Source: Cohnella laeviribosi DSM 21336 (lineage in GTDB: Bacteria; Bacillota; Bacilli; Paenibacillales; Paenibacillaceae). From it: a DNA stretch of 52,305 nt. Each line of letters begins with the position of its first letter. Within the stretch, counting starts at the first letter, position 1. The DNA is taken from NCBI RefSeq assembly GCF_000378425.1, contig NZ_KB899837.1, forward strand, positions 1-52,305. Direction: 5' to 3'. A program made the translations under genes and the position numbers. Of this stretch, positions 1 to 8,396 are shown piece after piece. Below the pieces are notes generated by a model. The model did not search any database and was not told where the DNA came from. It saw only the letters and a list, made by a program, of their open reading frames with translations.

Positions 1-190
1 CGTCTTCTCACTTTTACATTTACAGTAAGATTTGTGGATGAAGTTTTTATTTGTCGACACTTTCGTTCCATGTCAGGTTTGAGCGAAGTGTTGTGCCGCT
101 ATAGCAATTAAAACGAAGGTTTGCGCGAAATCAAGCTTTGCAGTTGCCGTTGTAGCAACTACAGCGCCGGCTTTCCCCTCCGACGAGCCG
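1..190. other. Intergenic stretch without a recognised gene
   Basis: No reading frame with a ribosome binding site or a recognisable product is visible between the window start and the thioredoxin terminator. The window edge may cut a neighbouring gene or promoter, so nothing is assigned. Confidence 0.5.
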
Positions 191-242
191 GATTAAAAAA
201 CAAACCTCCAAACCCGCTTTTTGCAGCGGATTTTGGAGGTTT
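191..242 (-). terminator. Rho-independent terminator of trxA
   Basis: On the minus strand an 11-base arm (aaacctccaaa, 202-212) pairs with tttggaggttt (232-242) and is followed by a run of six T. It sits about 60 bases beyond the thioredoxin stop codon, so it probably ends that transcript. Confidence 0.8.
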
Positions 243-301
243 CATTGTTCTTGGGGCCGGCCGGGGATTACCCTTTGAGACAGCCCCTTAAGCGCAGCGA
301 A

Positions 302-613
302 TTAAAGCTGGCTTTGGATTTTCGCTTTGAGCGATTCTTTGCTTTGCAGGCCGACCAGCTTGTCGACCGGTTGGCCGTCCTTGAACAGAATCAGCGTCGG
401 AATGCTCATTACGCCGAATTTCGAAGCCAGTTCGGGCTCTTCGTCCACGTTTACCTTCGCGATCGTGGCTTGGCCTTTCAGTTCTTCGGACAGTTCCTCA
501 ACAATCGGAAGCTGCATTTTACAAGGGCCGCACCAAGGCGCCCAGAAGTCCAACAGGGATACGCCTTCAGCAACGGTAGCATCGAAGTTGTCTTTCGTGA
601 CCGCGATTGCCAT
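302..613 (-). CDS. trxA: Thioredoxin
   Basis: A 103-residue cytoplasmic protein disulfide reductase that passes electrons from thioredoxin reductase to targets such as ribonucleotide reductase. The active site WCGPCK is present with redox cysteines at residues 28 and 31, and the conserved cis-proline is in SIPT at residue 72. Length matches the usual 100-110 residues. The ATG follows a GAGGAGGAG ribosome binding site. It is a single-gene unit closed by the hairpin at 191-242. Genomes of this group often carry several thioredoxins, so this need not be the only one. Confidence 0.95.
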   Translation of the reverse strand: MAIAVTKDNFDATVAEGVSLLDFWAPWCGPCKMQLPIVEELSEELKGQATIAKVNVDEEPELASKFGVMSIPTLILFKDGQPVDKLVGLQSKESLKAKIQSQL

Positions 614-722
614 TGATCTCCACTCCTCCTCGGAATAATGGGTGATGGTTAAATCAAGTATAGATAAACCGGAAGCTTGAGCTTCCGTTTCACCTCAAGC
701 GTCGAAAGCGGGCCAAAGCTCG

Positions 723-1148
723 CTACGCCATCTGGCGTTCTTTGATGCGGGTCAGCATTTGCCCGATCGTGATTCCGGCAAAATAGTTCTCTAGCTGACG
801 TTCCGCGCCGCAAAACACCGAATTCATGACATCCTGCATGTTCGATCCGACCATGCAGTCCATCTCCGGATTGCCGCTGCACCAGCTCGGCATGAGCGAT
901 CCGGCCGCCATAGCCCGGTAGACATCGGCAAGCGTCACCTCGGACGGCTCGCTGCATATCCGGTAACCGCCGCCGGAGCCTTCCCGCGTCGAAACGAACC
1001 CCGCCTTGCGCAGGCAGCCGAGCACCTTGCGAATCCGGGCCGGGTGCGTGCACACGTTCGCGGCAATCTCCTCGCTGGAAGCCATGCCATCCGGCCGATG
1101 CGCCAGCAGCACGAGACTGTGAACCGCTATAATAAATTCGCTGTTCAT
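723..1148 (-). CDS. Rrf2-family transcriptional regulator
   Basis: A 141-residue winged-helix regulator of the Rrf2 family (IscR, NsrR, CymR, YwnA relatives). The N-terminal helix-turn-helix and the wing, REGSGGGYR around residues 56-63, are typical. It has cysteines at 33, 45, 65, 90, 98 and 113. The cluster 90/98/113 lies roughly where IscR and NsrR hold their iron-sulfur ligands, so redox or cluster sensing is possible but not shown. Upstream is a textbook promoter with an overlapping palindrome, suggesting autorepression. Neighbours are redox enzymes (thioredoxin, aldo/keto reductase, DsbA-like). Confidence 0.88.
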   Translation of the reverse strand: MNSEFIIAVHSLVLLAHRPDGMASSEEIAANVCTHPARIRKVLGCLRKAGFVSTREGSGGGYRICSEPSEVTLADVYRAMAAGSLMPSWCSGNPEMDCMVGSNMQDVMNSVFCGAERQLENYFAGITIGQMLTRIKERQMA

Positions 1149-1171
1149 ATTTAGCAGCCTCCCCGGTGATT

Positions 1172-1206
1172 ACTGTAATAATATCAATTACAGTTGATGT
1201 TGTCAA
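1172..1206 (-). promoter_or_regulatory. Sigma-A promoter with overlapping palindromic operator for the Rrf2 gene
   Basis: On the minus strand TTGACA (1206-1201) and TATTAT (1183-1178) are separated by 17 bp. A perfect inverted repeat, ACTGTAAT (1172-1179) and ATTACAGT (1187-1194) with a 7-bp spacer, covers the -10 box and part of the spacer. The position fits a repressor site, most simply for the Rrf2 protein encoded just downstream. The binding protein is inferred. Confidence 0.75.
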
Positions 1207-1243
1207 CAGGGTCCGCCGGAGCGCGGCCATGCCGACAAACCGT

Positions 1244-2071
1244 TCAGAACACAAAATGATCCGGGTCCTGTCCGTACCGCTTGTCCTCGTTCATGCCGTC
1301 GATGCGGAGCATGTCCTCGTGCGACAGCCTAAAGTCGAACACGTCGGCATTCTCGGCGATCCGCTCCGCCCGGACCGACTTCGGAATGGTAACCAGACCG
1401 AGCTGGAGATGCCAGCGGATGACGATTTGCGCCGGCGTCTTGCCGTACTTGTCCGCCAGCTCCTTCAAGAGCGGCGAATCCAGCCTGCCCTGCATGAGCG
1501 GACGCCACGATTCGACCTGAATCCCTTCCCGATTGCAGAAGGCAAGAAGCGGCTTTTGCGTAAGCTGGGGATGCAGCTCCACCTGATTGACCATCGGCTT
1601 GATTTTGCAGGAGCCCATAAGGTCCTCCAGATGGTGAATGTGGAAATTGCTGACCCCGATCGCCCGTACCTTCCCCATCTCGTACAACGTTTCCAGAGCG
1701 CGGTACGTTTCCTTGTATTTGTCCTTGACGGGCCAATGCACCAAATACAAATCGACATAATCCAAGCCCAGCCGGCTCAGGCTGTTTTCGAACGCCTCGA
1801 GCGTCCGGTCGTACCCTTGCTCGGTATTCCACACCTTGGTCGTGACAAAGATTTGCTCGCGCGGAATGCCCGAAGACCGGATGGCCCGGCCGACGTCGGC
1901 CTCGTTGCCGTACAGGGAAGCGGTGTCGATGCTGCGATAACCGGCCGCGAGCGCTGCCCGGACCGCCCGCTCCGTATCCTCGCCCGCAGGCGTCCTCCAA
2001 ACGCCCAACCCGAGCCGCGGCATTTCAACGCCGTTAAGCAATTCCACGGTGGAGTCGACGGCTAGTTTCAT
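1244..2071 (-). CDS. Aldo/keto reductase
   Basis: A 275-residue NADPH-dependent aldo/keto reductase of the Bacillus YvgN/YtbE type, reducing small aldehydes such as methylglyoxal to alcohols in the cytoplasm. The catalytic tetrad can be placed: Asp49 and Tyr54 (in [10 protein letters not shown]), Lys79 (TTKVW) and His112 (LVHWP). The family signature GVSNF is also present. ATG follows AAAGGGAGG. It is read in the same direction as the Rrf2 gene but the latter has its own promoter. It is divergent from the DsbA-like gene. The natural substrate cannot be told from sequence. Confidence 0.92.
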   Translation of the reverse strand: MKLAVDSTVELLNGVEMPRLGLGVWRTPAGEDTERAVRAALAAGYRSIDTASLYGNEADVGRAIRSSGIPREQIFVTTKVWNTEQGYDRTLEAFENSLSRLGLDYVDLYLVHWPVKDKYKETYRALETLYEMGKVRAIGVSNFHIHHLEDLMGSCKIKPMVNQVELHPQLTQKPLLAFCNREGIQVESWRPLMQGRLDSPLLKELADKYGKTPAQIVIRWHLQLGLVTIPKSVRAERIAENADVFDFRLSHEDMLRIDGMNEDKRYGQDPDHFVF

Positions 2072-2144
2072 GATGAACCTCCCTTTGCTCCCTTATGCAT
2101 TGTATTTTACCATCGCGCAACCATCGCGCGCACGAAGCCGCACA

Positions 2145-2173
2145 TTGTCATCCGGAATGCAGTCTGTCATACT
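2145..2173 (+). promoter_or_regulatory. Sigma-A promoter of the DsbA/FrnE-like gene
   Basis: TTGTCA (2145-2150) and CATACT (2168-2173) are separated by exactly 17 bp and lie about 30 bp before the GTG start at 2201. Confidence 0.6.
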
Positions 2174-2200
2174 GGGTGAAAAAACACTGCGATTGTCGGG

Positions 2201-2845
2201 GTGAGTCATGTGCATATTCAGATGTATTCCGATATGGTGTGCCCCTGGTGCCGTATCGGCAAAAAGAACTTGAAAGACGCCATCCTCGAGTGGTCGCAAT
2301 CCCCGGGCGACGGCGTAACCGTCAGCTACCACGCCTTTCTGCTCGATCCGACGCTGCCGCCGGAAGGGCTTCCGTTCAAACCGTTGATGGAGAAAAAATT
2401 CGGCGGTCCCGATCGGCTCGCGCCGATGCTGGAACGAGTGACGCAAGCGGGCGCAGACGTCGGGGTCGCGTTCCGGTTCGACCGCGTCACCCGCATGCCG
2501 AACACGGTGCTGGCTCACCGCTTGACGTATCTTGTGCCCGAGAACCGGCGGGAAGAATGGATCGATGCGGTCATGACCGCCTATTTCGAATTCGGCAAGG
2601 ACATCGCCGATCGGGACGTGCTGCTGGAAATCGCGGGGGATCTTGGCCTGGAAGCCGGCGATCTGGCCGGCAGACTGGCGAAAGGCGAAGGAGAGGCGGA
2701 AGTGAACGCCGATTTGCAGCGGGCGCAGAAGATGGGCATTACCGGCGTTCCGTTTTTTGTGATCGACGGCAAATATGCCTTGTCAGGCGCGTACCCCGCC
2801 GCCGACTTGGTGCGCGCCTTCGCCAAAATTTCCGGATCGGATTGA
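2201..2845 (+). CDS. DsbA-family oxidoreductase (FrnE-like)
   Basis: A 214-residue thioredoxin-fold protein of the DsbA/FrnE group, thought to act on thiol/disulfide exchange or polyketide-like substrates in the cytoplasm. No signal peptide is present. The redox motif CPWC is at residues 14-17 and the cis-proline segment GVPFFVIDGKYALSGA lies near the C-terminus. The GTG at 2201 was chosen because it keeps the usual short N-terminus before the first beta strand; an internal ATG at 2222 would remove part of that strand. It has its own promoter at 2145-2173. Confidence 0.9.
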   Translation: MSHVHIQMYSDMVCPWCRIGKKNLKDAILEWSQSPGDGVTVSYHAFLLDPTLPPEGLPFKPLMEKKFGGPDRLAPMLERVTQAGADVGVAFRFDRVTRMPNTVLAHRLTYLVPENRREEWIDAVMTAYFEFGKDIADRDVLLEIAGDLGLEAGDLAGRLAKGEGEAEVNADLQRAQKMGITGVPFFVIDGKYALSGAYPAADLVRAFAKISGSD

Positions 2846-2895
2846 GCGTCCCGGCATTCCGTCCCGCCTTTCCAAAGCCGGAGCGGGCGCCGCCG

Positions 2896-3411
2896 CTACC
2901 GCTTGTCCGCACCGGCTTTGGAGACCGGGTACAGCCCCGCTTCCTTTGCCGTTCGCATATAGTTCCGCACCATCGCCAGCCTCCAGGGCAGTATCATCCC
3001 GAACGCCAGCAAGAAGAACAGCGCGCCCGTTTGCGGAATCGTGACGTAATGCTCCACGACGTCGTGAAGCAAAATCCGCACCGCAAGCAAAGCGACGATC
3101 AGGACGATGAACAACCGGGATCTTTTTAAATAGATCGCGCCGTTCGACACCTCGAAACGCGAAGTCGCGATCAGCGGGTACGAAAACAGCAGCGCCCCGG
3201 CCGCGAAGGCGGCAAATCCCCATGTCCACGGCACCCTCGCGGCGGGGAACAGAAACATGAGAAAACCGGTCGCCATCCCGAGCGGAGGCGCGATGATTTT
3301 TCGCAGCGTGGCCGGCTTGCGCGAAGAGCGCAGCCGGATGGCGATAATCGCGCAGCCTCCGATCAGCGAAGCCAGCAGAGACGCTCCCTGCATCCATGCG
3401 GCAGAATGCAT
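2896..3411 (-). CDS. ccdC: CcdC-like membrane protein
   Basis: A 171-residue multi-spanning membrane protein resembling Bacillus subtilis CcdC, which is encoded with cytochrome c maturation genes. Shared stretches include IIAPPLGMATGFLMFLFP near the second membrane segment, SRFEVSNGAIYLKRS in the middle and AFGMILPWRLAM near the end. The biochemical role is not settled. The start ATG at 3411 follows AAAGGAG and gives a length near the 160-residue relative; the open frame extends further upstream but without family similarity. It lies downstream of the quinol oxidase operon after a terminator. Confidence 0.8.
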   Translation of the reverse strand: MHSAAWMQGASLLASLIGGCAIIAIRLRSSRKPATLRKIIAPPLGMATGFLMFLFPAARVPWTWGFAAFAAGALLFSYPLIATSRFEVSNGAIYLKRSRLFIVLIVALLAVRILLHDVVEHYVTIPQTGALFFLLAFGMILPWRLAMVRNYMRTAKEAGLYPVSKAGADKR

Positions 3412-3522
3412 TCGCTCGCACACTCCTTTCCGCCCGAACCCCATTTGTCTCTCTCCTATTGTAAAACGCAAACCGGAACGGAGCAAACGCGCAGCCCGGC
3501 CGCATGGACAAGGCACACAAAG

Positions 3523-3570
3523 AAAGCCGCCCGTTCATCCGGCTGTGGATGAGCGGACGGCGCCCGTTTT
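3523..3570 (-). terminator. Terminator after qoxD
   Basis: Inverted arms at 3526-3540 and 3547-3561 form a 15-bp stem with two G-T type mismatches and a 6-base loop. T-rich sequence follows on both strands (TTTCTTTG on minus, TTTTTT on plus), so it may work in both directions. It separates the qox operon from ccdC. Confidence 0.7.
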
Positions 3571-3573
3571 TTC

Positions 3574-3924
3574 TCAGTATGTGACCTGGTTGTTCAGCAT
3601 AATCCAGATGGAGCCGACGACGATGATCAACACAATCATCAGGCCGAGCAGAAGCGTCATCAGGTTCCAGCGCGGCTTCGACTCTTCGCGAAGATGCATG
3701 AAGAAGAAGAGCTGCACGACGAACTGCAAGATGGCGGTGACGAACAGCAGCACGACCGCCGCGGTCCCCTCCACGATGTCGTTCAGGACGAAAACGATCG
3801 GGATAATCGTTAGAATAAGAGACAGCACATAACCGATGACGTAAGACTTCAGCGAGCCGTGCGCCTCGTGCGATTCGCCGTGCGCACCGTGGCTTCCGTG
3901 CGAATGCGGATGTTGCTGCGCCAT
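3574..3924 (-). CDS. qoxD: Quinol oxidase subunit IV
   Basis: A 116-residue small subunit of the aa3-type menaquinol oxidase, with three membrane helices after a soluble N-terminus. Family features include FVVQLFFFMHL in the second-third helix region. The first 24 residues are histidine-rich (HPHSHGSHGAHGESHEAHG), a tail not usual in B. subtilis QoxD. It is the last gene of the operon, starting one base after the qoxC stop codon, so the two are probably translationally coupled. A strong hairpin follows. Confidence 0.92.
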   Translation of the reverse strand: MAQQHPHSHGSHGAHGESHEAHGSLKSYVIGYVLSLILTIIPIVFVLNDIVEGTAAVVLLFVTAILQFVVQLFFFMHLREESKPRWNLMTLLLGLMIVLIIVVGSIWIMLNNQVTY

Positions 3925-3925
3925 C

Positions 3926-4552
3926 TTACATCACCTCCAGCATATATACGACGGTAAAGACGAAGATCCAGACGACGTCAAGGAAGTGCCAGTACAGGCC
4001 GATCACGTTGACCTTGCGCCGGGTGACGGGCGTGATGCCGTGCCGTCCCAGCTGGATCATGATCGCAATCATCCAGAACAGGCCGATCGTGACGTGAATT
4101 CCGTGCGTGCTGACCAGCGTATAGAACGCCGACCAGTAAGCGCTCGTCGAAATCGTGACGCCTTCGTGCACCAGGTGGACGAATTCGTTCAACTCAAGAC
4201 CGATAAAGCAGGCGCCGAGCGCCGCCGTGACGGCCAGCCAGCCGATCAGGCCCTTTTTGTCGCCGCGGTTCATGGACAACAGCGCCAAGCCGCTCGTGAA
4301 GCTGCTGGTCAAAAGGATAAACGTCTCCGCGATAATGCCGGCCATCTCGAACATTTCGCTTCCGGTCGGACCGGCGGCCGTATTTTCCCGCAGCACGGCG
4401 AAAGTCGCAAACAGCGTGCCGAACAGGATACAGTCGGTGATCAGGAAAATCCAGAAGCCCATCAGGCGCAGGGATTCCAGATCGTGATGCCCGTCGTGCC
4501 CGTGATTTCCGGCGTGGGCATGCGCCGCTGCGTGATTGTTGTTGTTTGCCAT
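3926..4552 (-). CDS. qoxC: Quinol oxidase subunit III
   Basis: A 208-residue membrane subunit of the heme-copper quinol oxidase with five predicted helices, lacking cofactors but stabilising subunit I. Typical motifs are LMGFWIFLITDCILFGTLFA near the start, STHGIHVTIGLFW and YWHFLDVVWIFVF near the end. The N-terminus carries nine histidines in the first 23 residues. Its ATG overlaps the qoxB stop codon by one base (TGATG), a classic coupling arrangement. It matches the COX3 family rather than any cytochrome c oxidase-specific trait. Confidence 0.95.
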   Translation of the reverse strand: MANNNNHAAAHAHAGNHGHDGHHDLESLRLMGFWIFLITDCILFGTLFATFAVLRENTAAGPTGSEMFEMAGIIAETFILLTSSFTSGLALLSMNRGDKKGLIGWLAVTAALGACFIGLELNEFVHLVHEGVTISTSAYWSAFYTLVSTHGIHVTIGLFWMIAIMIQLGRHGITPVTRRKVNVIGLYWHFLDVVWIFVFTVVYMLEVM

Positions 4553-6525
4553 CAGACTGCCCCCCTCGCCGCGGCTTCCGTACGTTCGATCTCTTCGACC
4601 GGAATGTAATAGTCCGTATCGTAGTTAAAGGAATGCGCCAGCATGCAGACCGCTACGCCGATGAAGCCCGGAATCGCCATCCACAGCCAGTCGAACACGA
4701 GGCCGAAGCCGGCCACGAACCAGCAGAACGACTTGATGAACGGGATGCCCGAATTTTTCGGCATGTGGATCGGTTCAAGCGGCGGAAGCGGCTTGGGTGC
4801 AACCCCGTTTTCTCTGCGTTTCTTTTGCTCCCACCAATCGTCCATTTCCTCCACATGCGGAATGCGCGCGAAGTTGTAAACCGGCGCAGGCGACGGAATC
4901 GACCATTCCAGCGTGCGGCCGTTCCAGGGATCGCCCGTCGTGTCGCGCTCCATGAATTTGATGCTGTGCAGAATTTGCCATACCTGCAGGAGGAAGCCGG
5001 CTCCCATCAGGAAGGCCCCGATCGTCGACACGAAGTTCAGTTCCCACCAGCCGGTATCCCAGCCGTACGTGCTGAGGCGCCGCGTCATGCCCATCAGGCC
5101 CACGACGTATTGCGGCATGAAGCAGACGTAAAAACCGATGTTCCAGAACCAGAACGACCATTTCCCCAGGCGTTCGTTGAGCTTGAAGCCGAATACTTTC
5201 GGCCACCAGTAAATCAGGCCCGCGATGTAGCCGAACACAACGCCGCCGATCAGCGTCTGGTGGAAGTGCGCGATCAGGAAGTAGCTGTTGTGGAACTGGA
5301 AGTCCGCAGGCGCGACGGACAGCATGACGCCGGTCATCCCGCCGACGACAAAGCAGGGAATAAAGCCCAGGACCGTCCACAGCATCGGGGTTTCAAACGA
5401 TACTTTCCCCTTGTACATCGTAAATATCCAGTTGAACACCTTGACGCCCGTCGGGATCGCGATAATCATCGTCGAGATCGCGAAGAAGGCGTTGACGTCC
5501 CCGCCGGAACCCATCGTAAAGAAGTGGTGAGCCCAGGTGATAAAGGACACGACGCTGATGGCCATAATCGCGAATACCATCGATTTGTAGCCGAACAGCT
5601 TTTTCCTGGAGAATGTCGCGACAACCTCCGAGTAAATCCCGAATGCGGGGAGAATGACGATATAAACCTCGGGGTGTCCCCACATCCAGATCAGGTTGAT
5701 ATACATCATCGGATTGCCGCCGCCGTCGAGGGTAAAGAAGTGCGCCCCGAAGTAGCGGTCGACAAACAGCAGCGCGATCGTAACGGTCAAAATCGGGAAA
5801 GCCAGAATGATCGCCAGAGAGCTGCCGAGAACCGACCAGGTGAACATCGGCATCTTCATCAGCTTCATGCCGGGCGCGCGCATTTTCAGAATCGTCACGA
5901 TAAAGTTGATCCCGGTCATCAAGCTGCCGATACCCGATATCTGAATGCCCCAAATGTAGAAATCTTGCCCGACGCCCGGATTGAACATCGTTCCCGACAG
6001 CGGCGGATAAGCGAGCCAGCCGGAATTCGGCGAACCGCCGATGACGAACGAGATGTTGAACAGCATCGCGCCCCAGAAGAACAGCCAGAAGCTAAGGGCG
6101 TTCAGGAACGGGAACGCGACGTCGCGCGCGCCGATCTGCAGCGGCACGACGAGGTTAAACAAGCCGAACATGAGCGGCATGGCCATAAACAGAATCATGA
6201 TGACGCCGTGCGTCGTAAAAATTTCGTTATAGTGCTCCGGCGACAAAAACTCGTTGTTCGGAAACGCGAGCTGGGTCCGCATGAGCAGCGCGTCGACGCC
6301 GCCGCGGAACAGCATCAGCAGCGCGGCGATGACATACATGATCCCGATGCGCTTGTGGTCGACCGTCGTCAGCCACTCGGTCCACAGCCATTTCCACTTT
6401 TTGAAATACGTAAGCACGAACACGATCGCGGCCATCGTCAGCACAATGGCAACGTCGGCTCCGTAAATGAGCGGGTCCCCCGTCACGAAAAAGTCCGCGG
6501 CGAAGTCCTTAATATTTTGCCACAT
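4552..6525 (-). CDS. qoxB: Quinol oxidase subunit I
   Basis: The 657-residue catalytic subunit of the aa3-type menaquinol oxidase, reducing oxygen to water and pumping protons across the membrane. Metal ligands are in place: His106 and His420 for the low-spin heme, His422 for the high-spin heme, and His284, His333 and His334 for CuB, with Tyr288 in the cross-link motif GHPEVY. Asp135 in IGARDVAFP marks the D-type proton channel. ATG follows AAAGGAGGG. The length is that of QoxB/CyoB and it is flanked by qoxA and qoxC. Confidence 0.97.
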   Translation of the reverse strand: MWQNIKDFAADFFVTGDPLIYGADVAIVLTMAAIVFVLTYFKKWKWLWTEWLTTVDHKRIGIMYVIAALLMLFRGGVDALLMRTQLAFPNNEFLSPEHYNEIFTTHGVIMILFMAMPLMFGLFNLVVPLQIGARDVAFPFLNALSFWLFFWGAMLFNISFVIGGSPNSGWLAYPPLSGTMFNPGVGQDFYIWGIQISGIGSLMTGINFIVTILKMRAPGMKLMKMPMFTWSVLGSSLAIILAFPILTVTIALLFVDRYFGAHFFTLDGGGNPMMYINLIWMWGHPEVYIVILPAFGIYSEVVATFSRKKLFGYKSMVFAIMAISVVSFITWAHHFFTMGSGGDVNAFFAISTMIIAIPTGVKVFNWIFTMYKGKVSFETPMLWTVLGFIPCFVVGGMTGVMLSVAPADFQFHNSYFLIAHFHQTLIGGVVFGYIAGLIYWWPKVFGFKLNERLGKWSFWFWNIGFYVCFMPQYVVGLMGMTRRLSTYGWDTGWWELNFVSTIGAFLMGAGFLLQVWQILHSIKFMERDTTGDPWNGRTLEWSIPSPAPVYNFARIPHVEEMDDWWEQKKRRENGVAPKPLPPLEPIHMPKNSGIPFIKSFCWFVAGFGLVFDWLWMAIPGFIGVAVCMLAHSFNYDTDYYIPVEEIERTEAAARGAV

Positions 6526-6542
6526 GGGATTCCCTCCTTTGC

Positions 6543-7514
6543 TTAGTCATGATGATGCGCATGTTCTTCGGAAGCCGTTGCCGTCCGGACCATCGCTTCC
6601 GAATGCTCCGAATGCCCGTGGCTTTCGCCCTTTTCGGACGAGGAGTCGGCGTGACCGCCGTGTCCGCCCGATCCGTACTTGACGACGATCCAATCGAACA
6701 GGCCGTCCGGGAACGAGGAGAAGAATTGCTTGTCGGAAACGCCCGGAAGCGCGAGCTTGTCGTAGCCTTCTTTGGTCAACGCGGGCGAGCTGTTTTTCAC
6801 TTCTTGCACCCACTTGTCGAATTCGTCCTGCGAGGTCGCCTTCGCCACGAACCGCATCGCTCCGAAGTGCTCGCCGCTGAAGTTGGCGCCCGATCCGAAA
6901 TATTCCCCGGGTTCGTCCGCGATCAGATGCAGCTTCATCTTCATGCCCGACATCGTATAAATTTGTCCGCCGAGCTGCGGAATCCAGAACGAGTTCATCG
7001 GCGCGTCGGACGTCAATTCGAAACGCACCGGCACGTTATCGGGAAACTGCAAATAGTTGACGGTAGCGATGCCCTGCTCCGGATAGAGGAACAGCCATTT
7101 CCAGTCGAGCGAAGCGACCTGGATCGTGATCGGCTCGGCCTCCGCCTTAAGCGGCTTGGAAGGCTCCAGCTTGTAAGTATAATGCGCGGTTATGCTTGCC
7201 AGCGCGATAATGACGACGAGCGGAATCCCCCACATGAACGCTTCGGCTTTCGTGTTGTGGGACCATTCCGGTTGGTAGTCGGTTTTTTGCTTGCGTTTGA
7301 TCCGGTATTTCCAAGCGATCCAGAATGCCATGACGAGCGTAGGCACGACGACGATCAGGCACAGAACCGTTGAAATGATAATGAGATCAAGCTGTTCCTT
7401 GCCGACAGCCCCTTTCGGGTTGAGCACCCCCATCTTGTCGCCGCAGCCCGCCAGCATGAAAGCCATCGCAGCCAGCGATATCGTAGCGGCGAGGCGCCGA
7501 TACCCTCTCTTCAT
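6543..7514 (-). CDS. qoxA: Quinol oxidase subunit II (lipoprotein)
   Basis: A 323-residue membrane-anchored subunit II. A signal peptide ends in the lipobox LAGC with Cys24 as the lipid site, followed by two membrane helices and an extracytoplasmic cupredoxin-like domain. The CuA ligands of cytochrome c oxidases are absent (the segment reads NFSGEHFGAMRF), so this is a quinol oxidase. The C-terminus has an unusual His-rich tail from about residue 280 to the end HAHHHD. The ATG at 7514 follows GGGGAG. The frame stays open upstream to 7775 but that part shows no family similarity. Confidence 0.95.
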   Translation of the reverse strand: MKRGYRRLAATISLAAMAFMLAGCGDKMGVLNPKGAVGKEQLDLIIISTVLCLIVVVPTLVMAFWIAWKYRIKRKQKTDYQPEWSHNTKAEAFMWGIPLVVIIALASITAHYTYKLEPSKPLKAEAEPITIQVASLDWKWLFLYPEQGIATVNYLQFPDNVPVRFELTSDAPMNSFWIPQLGGQIYTMSGMKMKLHLIADEPGEYFGSGANFSGEHFGAMRFVAKATSQDEFDKWVQEVKNSSPALTKEGYDKLALPGVSDKQFFSSFPDGLFDWIVVKYGSGGHGGHADSSSEKGESHGHSEHSEAMVRTATASEEHAHHHD

Positions 7515-7589
7515 ATTAAACTCCCCTTTCCTCGCTGCCACTTTGACCGCCGACGGCAAAGATGGCCGTGTTTCTGATCGATCATCTCT

Positions 7590-7598
7590 GTTATACCA
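7590..7598 (-). promoter_or_regulatory. Extended -10 promoter element of the qox operon
   Basis: On the minus strand TGG-TATAAC forms an extended -10 element with TATAAC at 7595-7590, about 75 bases before the qoxA ATG. No convincing -35 box is seen, which suggests an activator or reliance on the extended -10. Confidence 0.45.
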
Positions 7599-7700
7599 AA
7601 AAGTCTTGTGAAGTAGCGCACAGTTAACAAAGGCGTCATGGAACCGTCTCAATTTCGCAATAATTTGTTCACCGATTTGCCGTATGTCGAATTTTGGCCA

Positions 7701-7730
7701 AAAAAAGGGGTGAAGCCAGGCTTCAACCCC
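7701..7730 (-). terminator. Second terminator-like hairpin upstream of qox
   Basis: GGGGTGAAGCC and GCTTCAACCCC form a stem with one bulged base, followed on the minus strand by TTTTTT. It lies upstream of the qox promoter, so it would stop read-through from 7892-8134 rather than attenuate qox. Confidence 0.5.
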
Positions 7731-7820
7731 GATTGCCATGCCAATATATGCCGGTTTCCATCCGCCTTTTTTCACCGTTCAGCCGTTCGTCCTCCGTTCC
7801 GCGATTGCCTCCGCAAACCA

Positions 7821-7858
7821 AAAACGGCTCGCGCCGGGGGTTCTCCCGGCGCGAGCCG
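7821..7858 (-). terminator. Terminator of the small membrane protein gene
   Basis: A perfect 14-bp GC-rich stem (arms 7825-7838 and 7845-7858) with a 6-base loop is followed on the minus strand by TTTTGGTTTG. It lies about 35 bases after the stop codon at 7892. Confidence 0.75.
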
Positions 7859-7891
7859 CCACTTCTCCGCCCAGGCGCAGCCGCGCCCGGC

Positions 7892-8134
7892 TTAAGCCAA
7901 TTTCTTGGTCGGATCCGCGGAATTCTCCTTCGTCTCCTGCTTCTTCTGCATCAGAGGAGCCGCGACTCCGAAAATCAAAATCTGCAGGCCGCCGATCATA
8001 AAGCCGATCCCGATCATCAGGCCCAGATTCTTATCGTTGAATTCCGCAATGTTGATCGCAGAGCAAACGATGCCTAACGCAATGACCACCGCCGCAATCC
8101 ATTTCAGCATTCTGGACATATCACGGTTATGCAT
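7892..8134 (-). CDS. Small two-helix membrane protein, function unknown
   Basis: An 80-residue protein of no family I recognise. Two hydrophobic stretches, at about residues 9-28 and 37-62, separated by a short polar loop, indicate a hairpin-like integral membrane protein; the C-terminus is short, charged and lysine-rich. The ATG at 8134 was chosen because GGAGGAGGAA sits seven to eight bases upstream; the longer open frame to 8446 has no such site. It is a single-gene unit with its own terminator. Confidence 0.65.
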   Translation of the reverse strand: MHNRDMSRMLKWIAAVVIALGIVCSAINIAEFNDKNLGLMIGIGFMIGGLQILIFGVAAPLMQKKQETKENSADPTKKLA

Positions 8135-8396
8135 GCGTATTCCTCCTCCCGTGCAAACGCTATCTGTGAATATTATATCACAAAAATGTGACAAAAACAT
8201 GGAGTTGTGAATTTTTTTTGAACGGAAGGAGCCCGTTTTTTTGAATGCCGCAACTGGACGAATTCGAAGCCATCCGAGATTTCCCAGGCACCCCCTACTA
8301 AAGTCCAGGTCGCCTCTCCTTCCCCCGCAGGTTCGTGGAATGTCTTTTCTTGTGTACAATGGCAACATGAATACATGGATCGGGGGATTGGCACGT

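Noticed and set aside
4546..6546. Plus-strand open frame of 666 codons opposite qoxB
   Set aside because: It mirrors qoxB almost end to end. The hydrophobic, motif-complete minus-strand product is the real one.
3574..7514. Reading the operon as a caa3 cytochrome c oxidase (ctaCDEF)
   Set aside because: Subunit II lacks all CuA cysteines and any cytochrome c domain, so it is a quinol oxidase.
7515..7775. In-frame upstream extension of qoxA
   Set aside because: It has no ribosome binding site at its start, covers the qox promoter and a terminator hairpin, and would place a non-signal sequence before the lipoprotein signal peptide.
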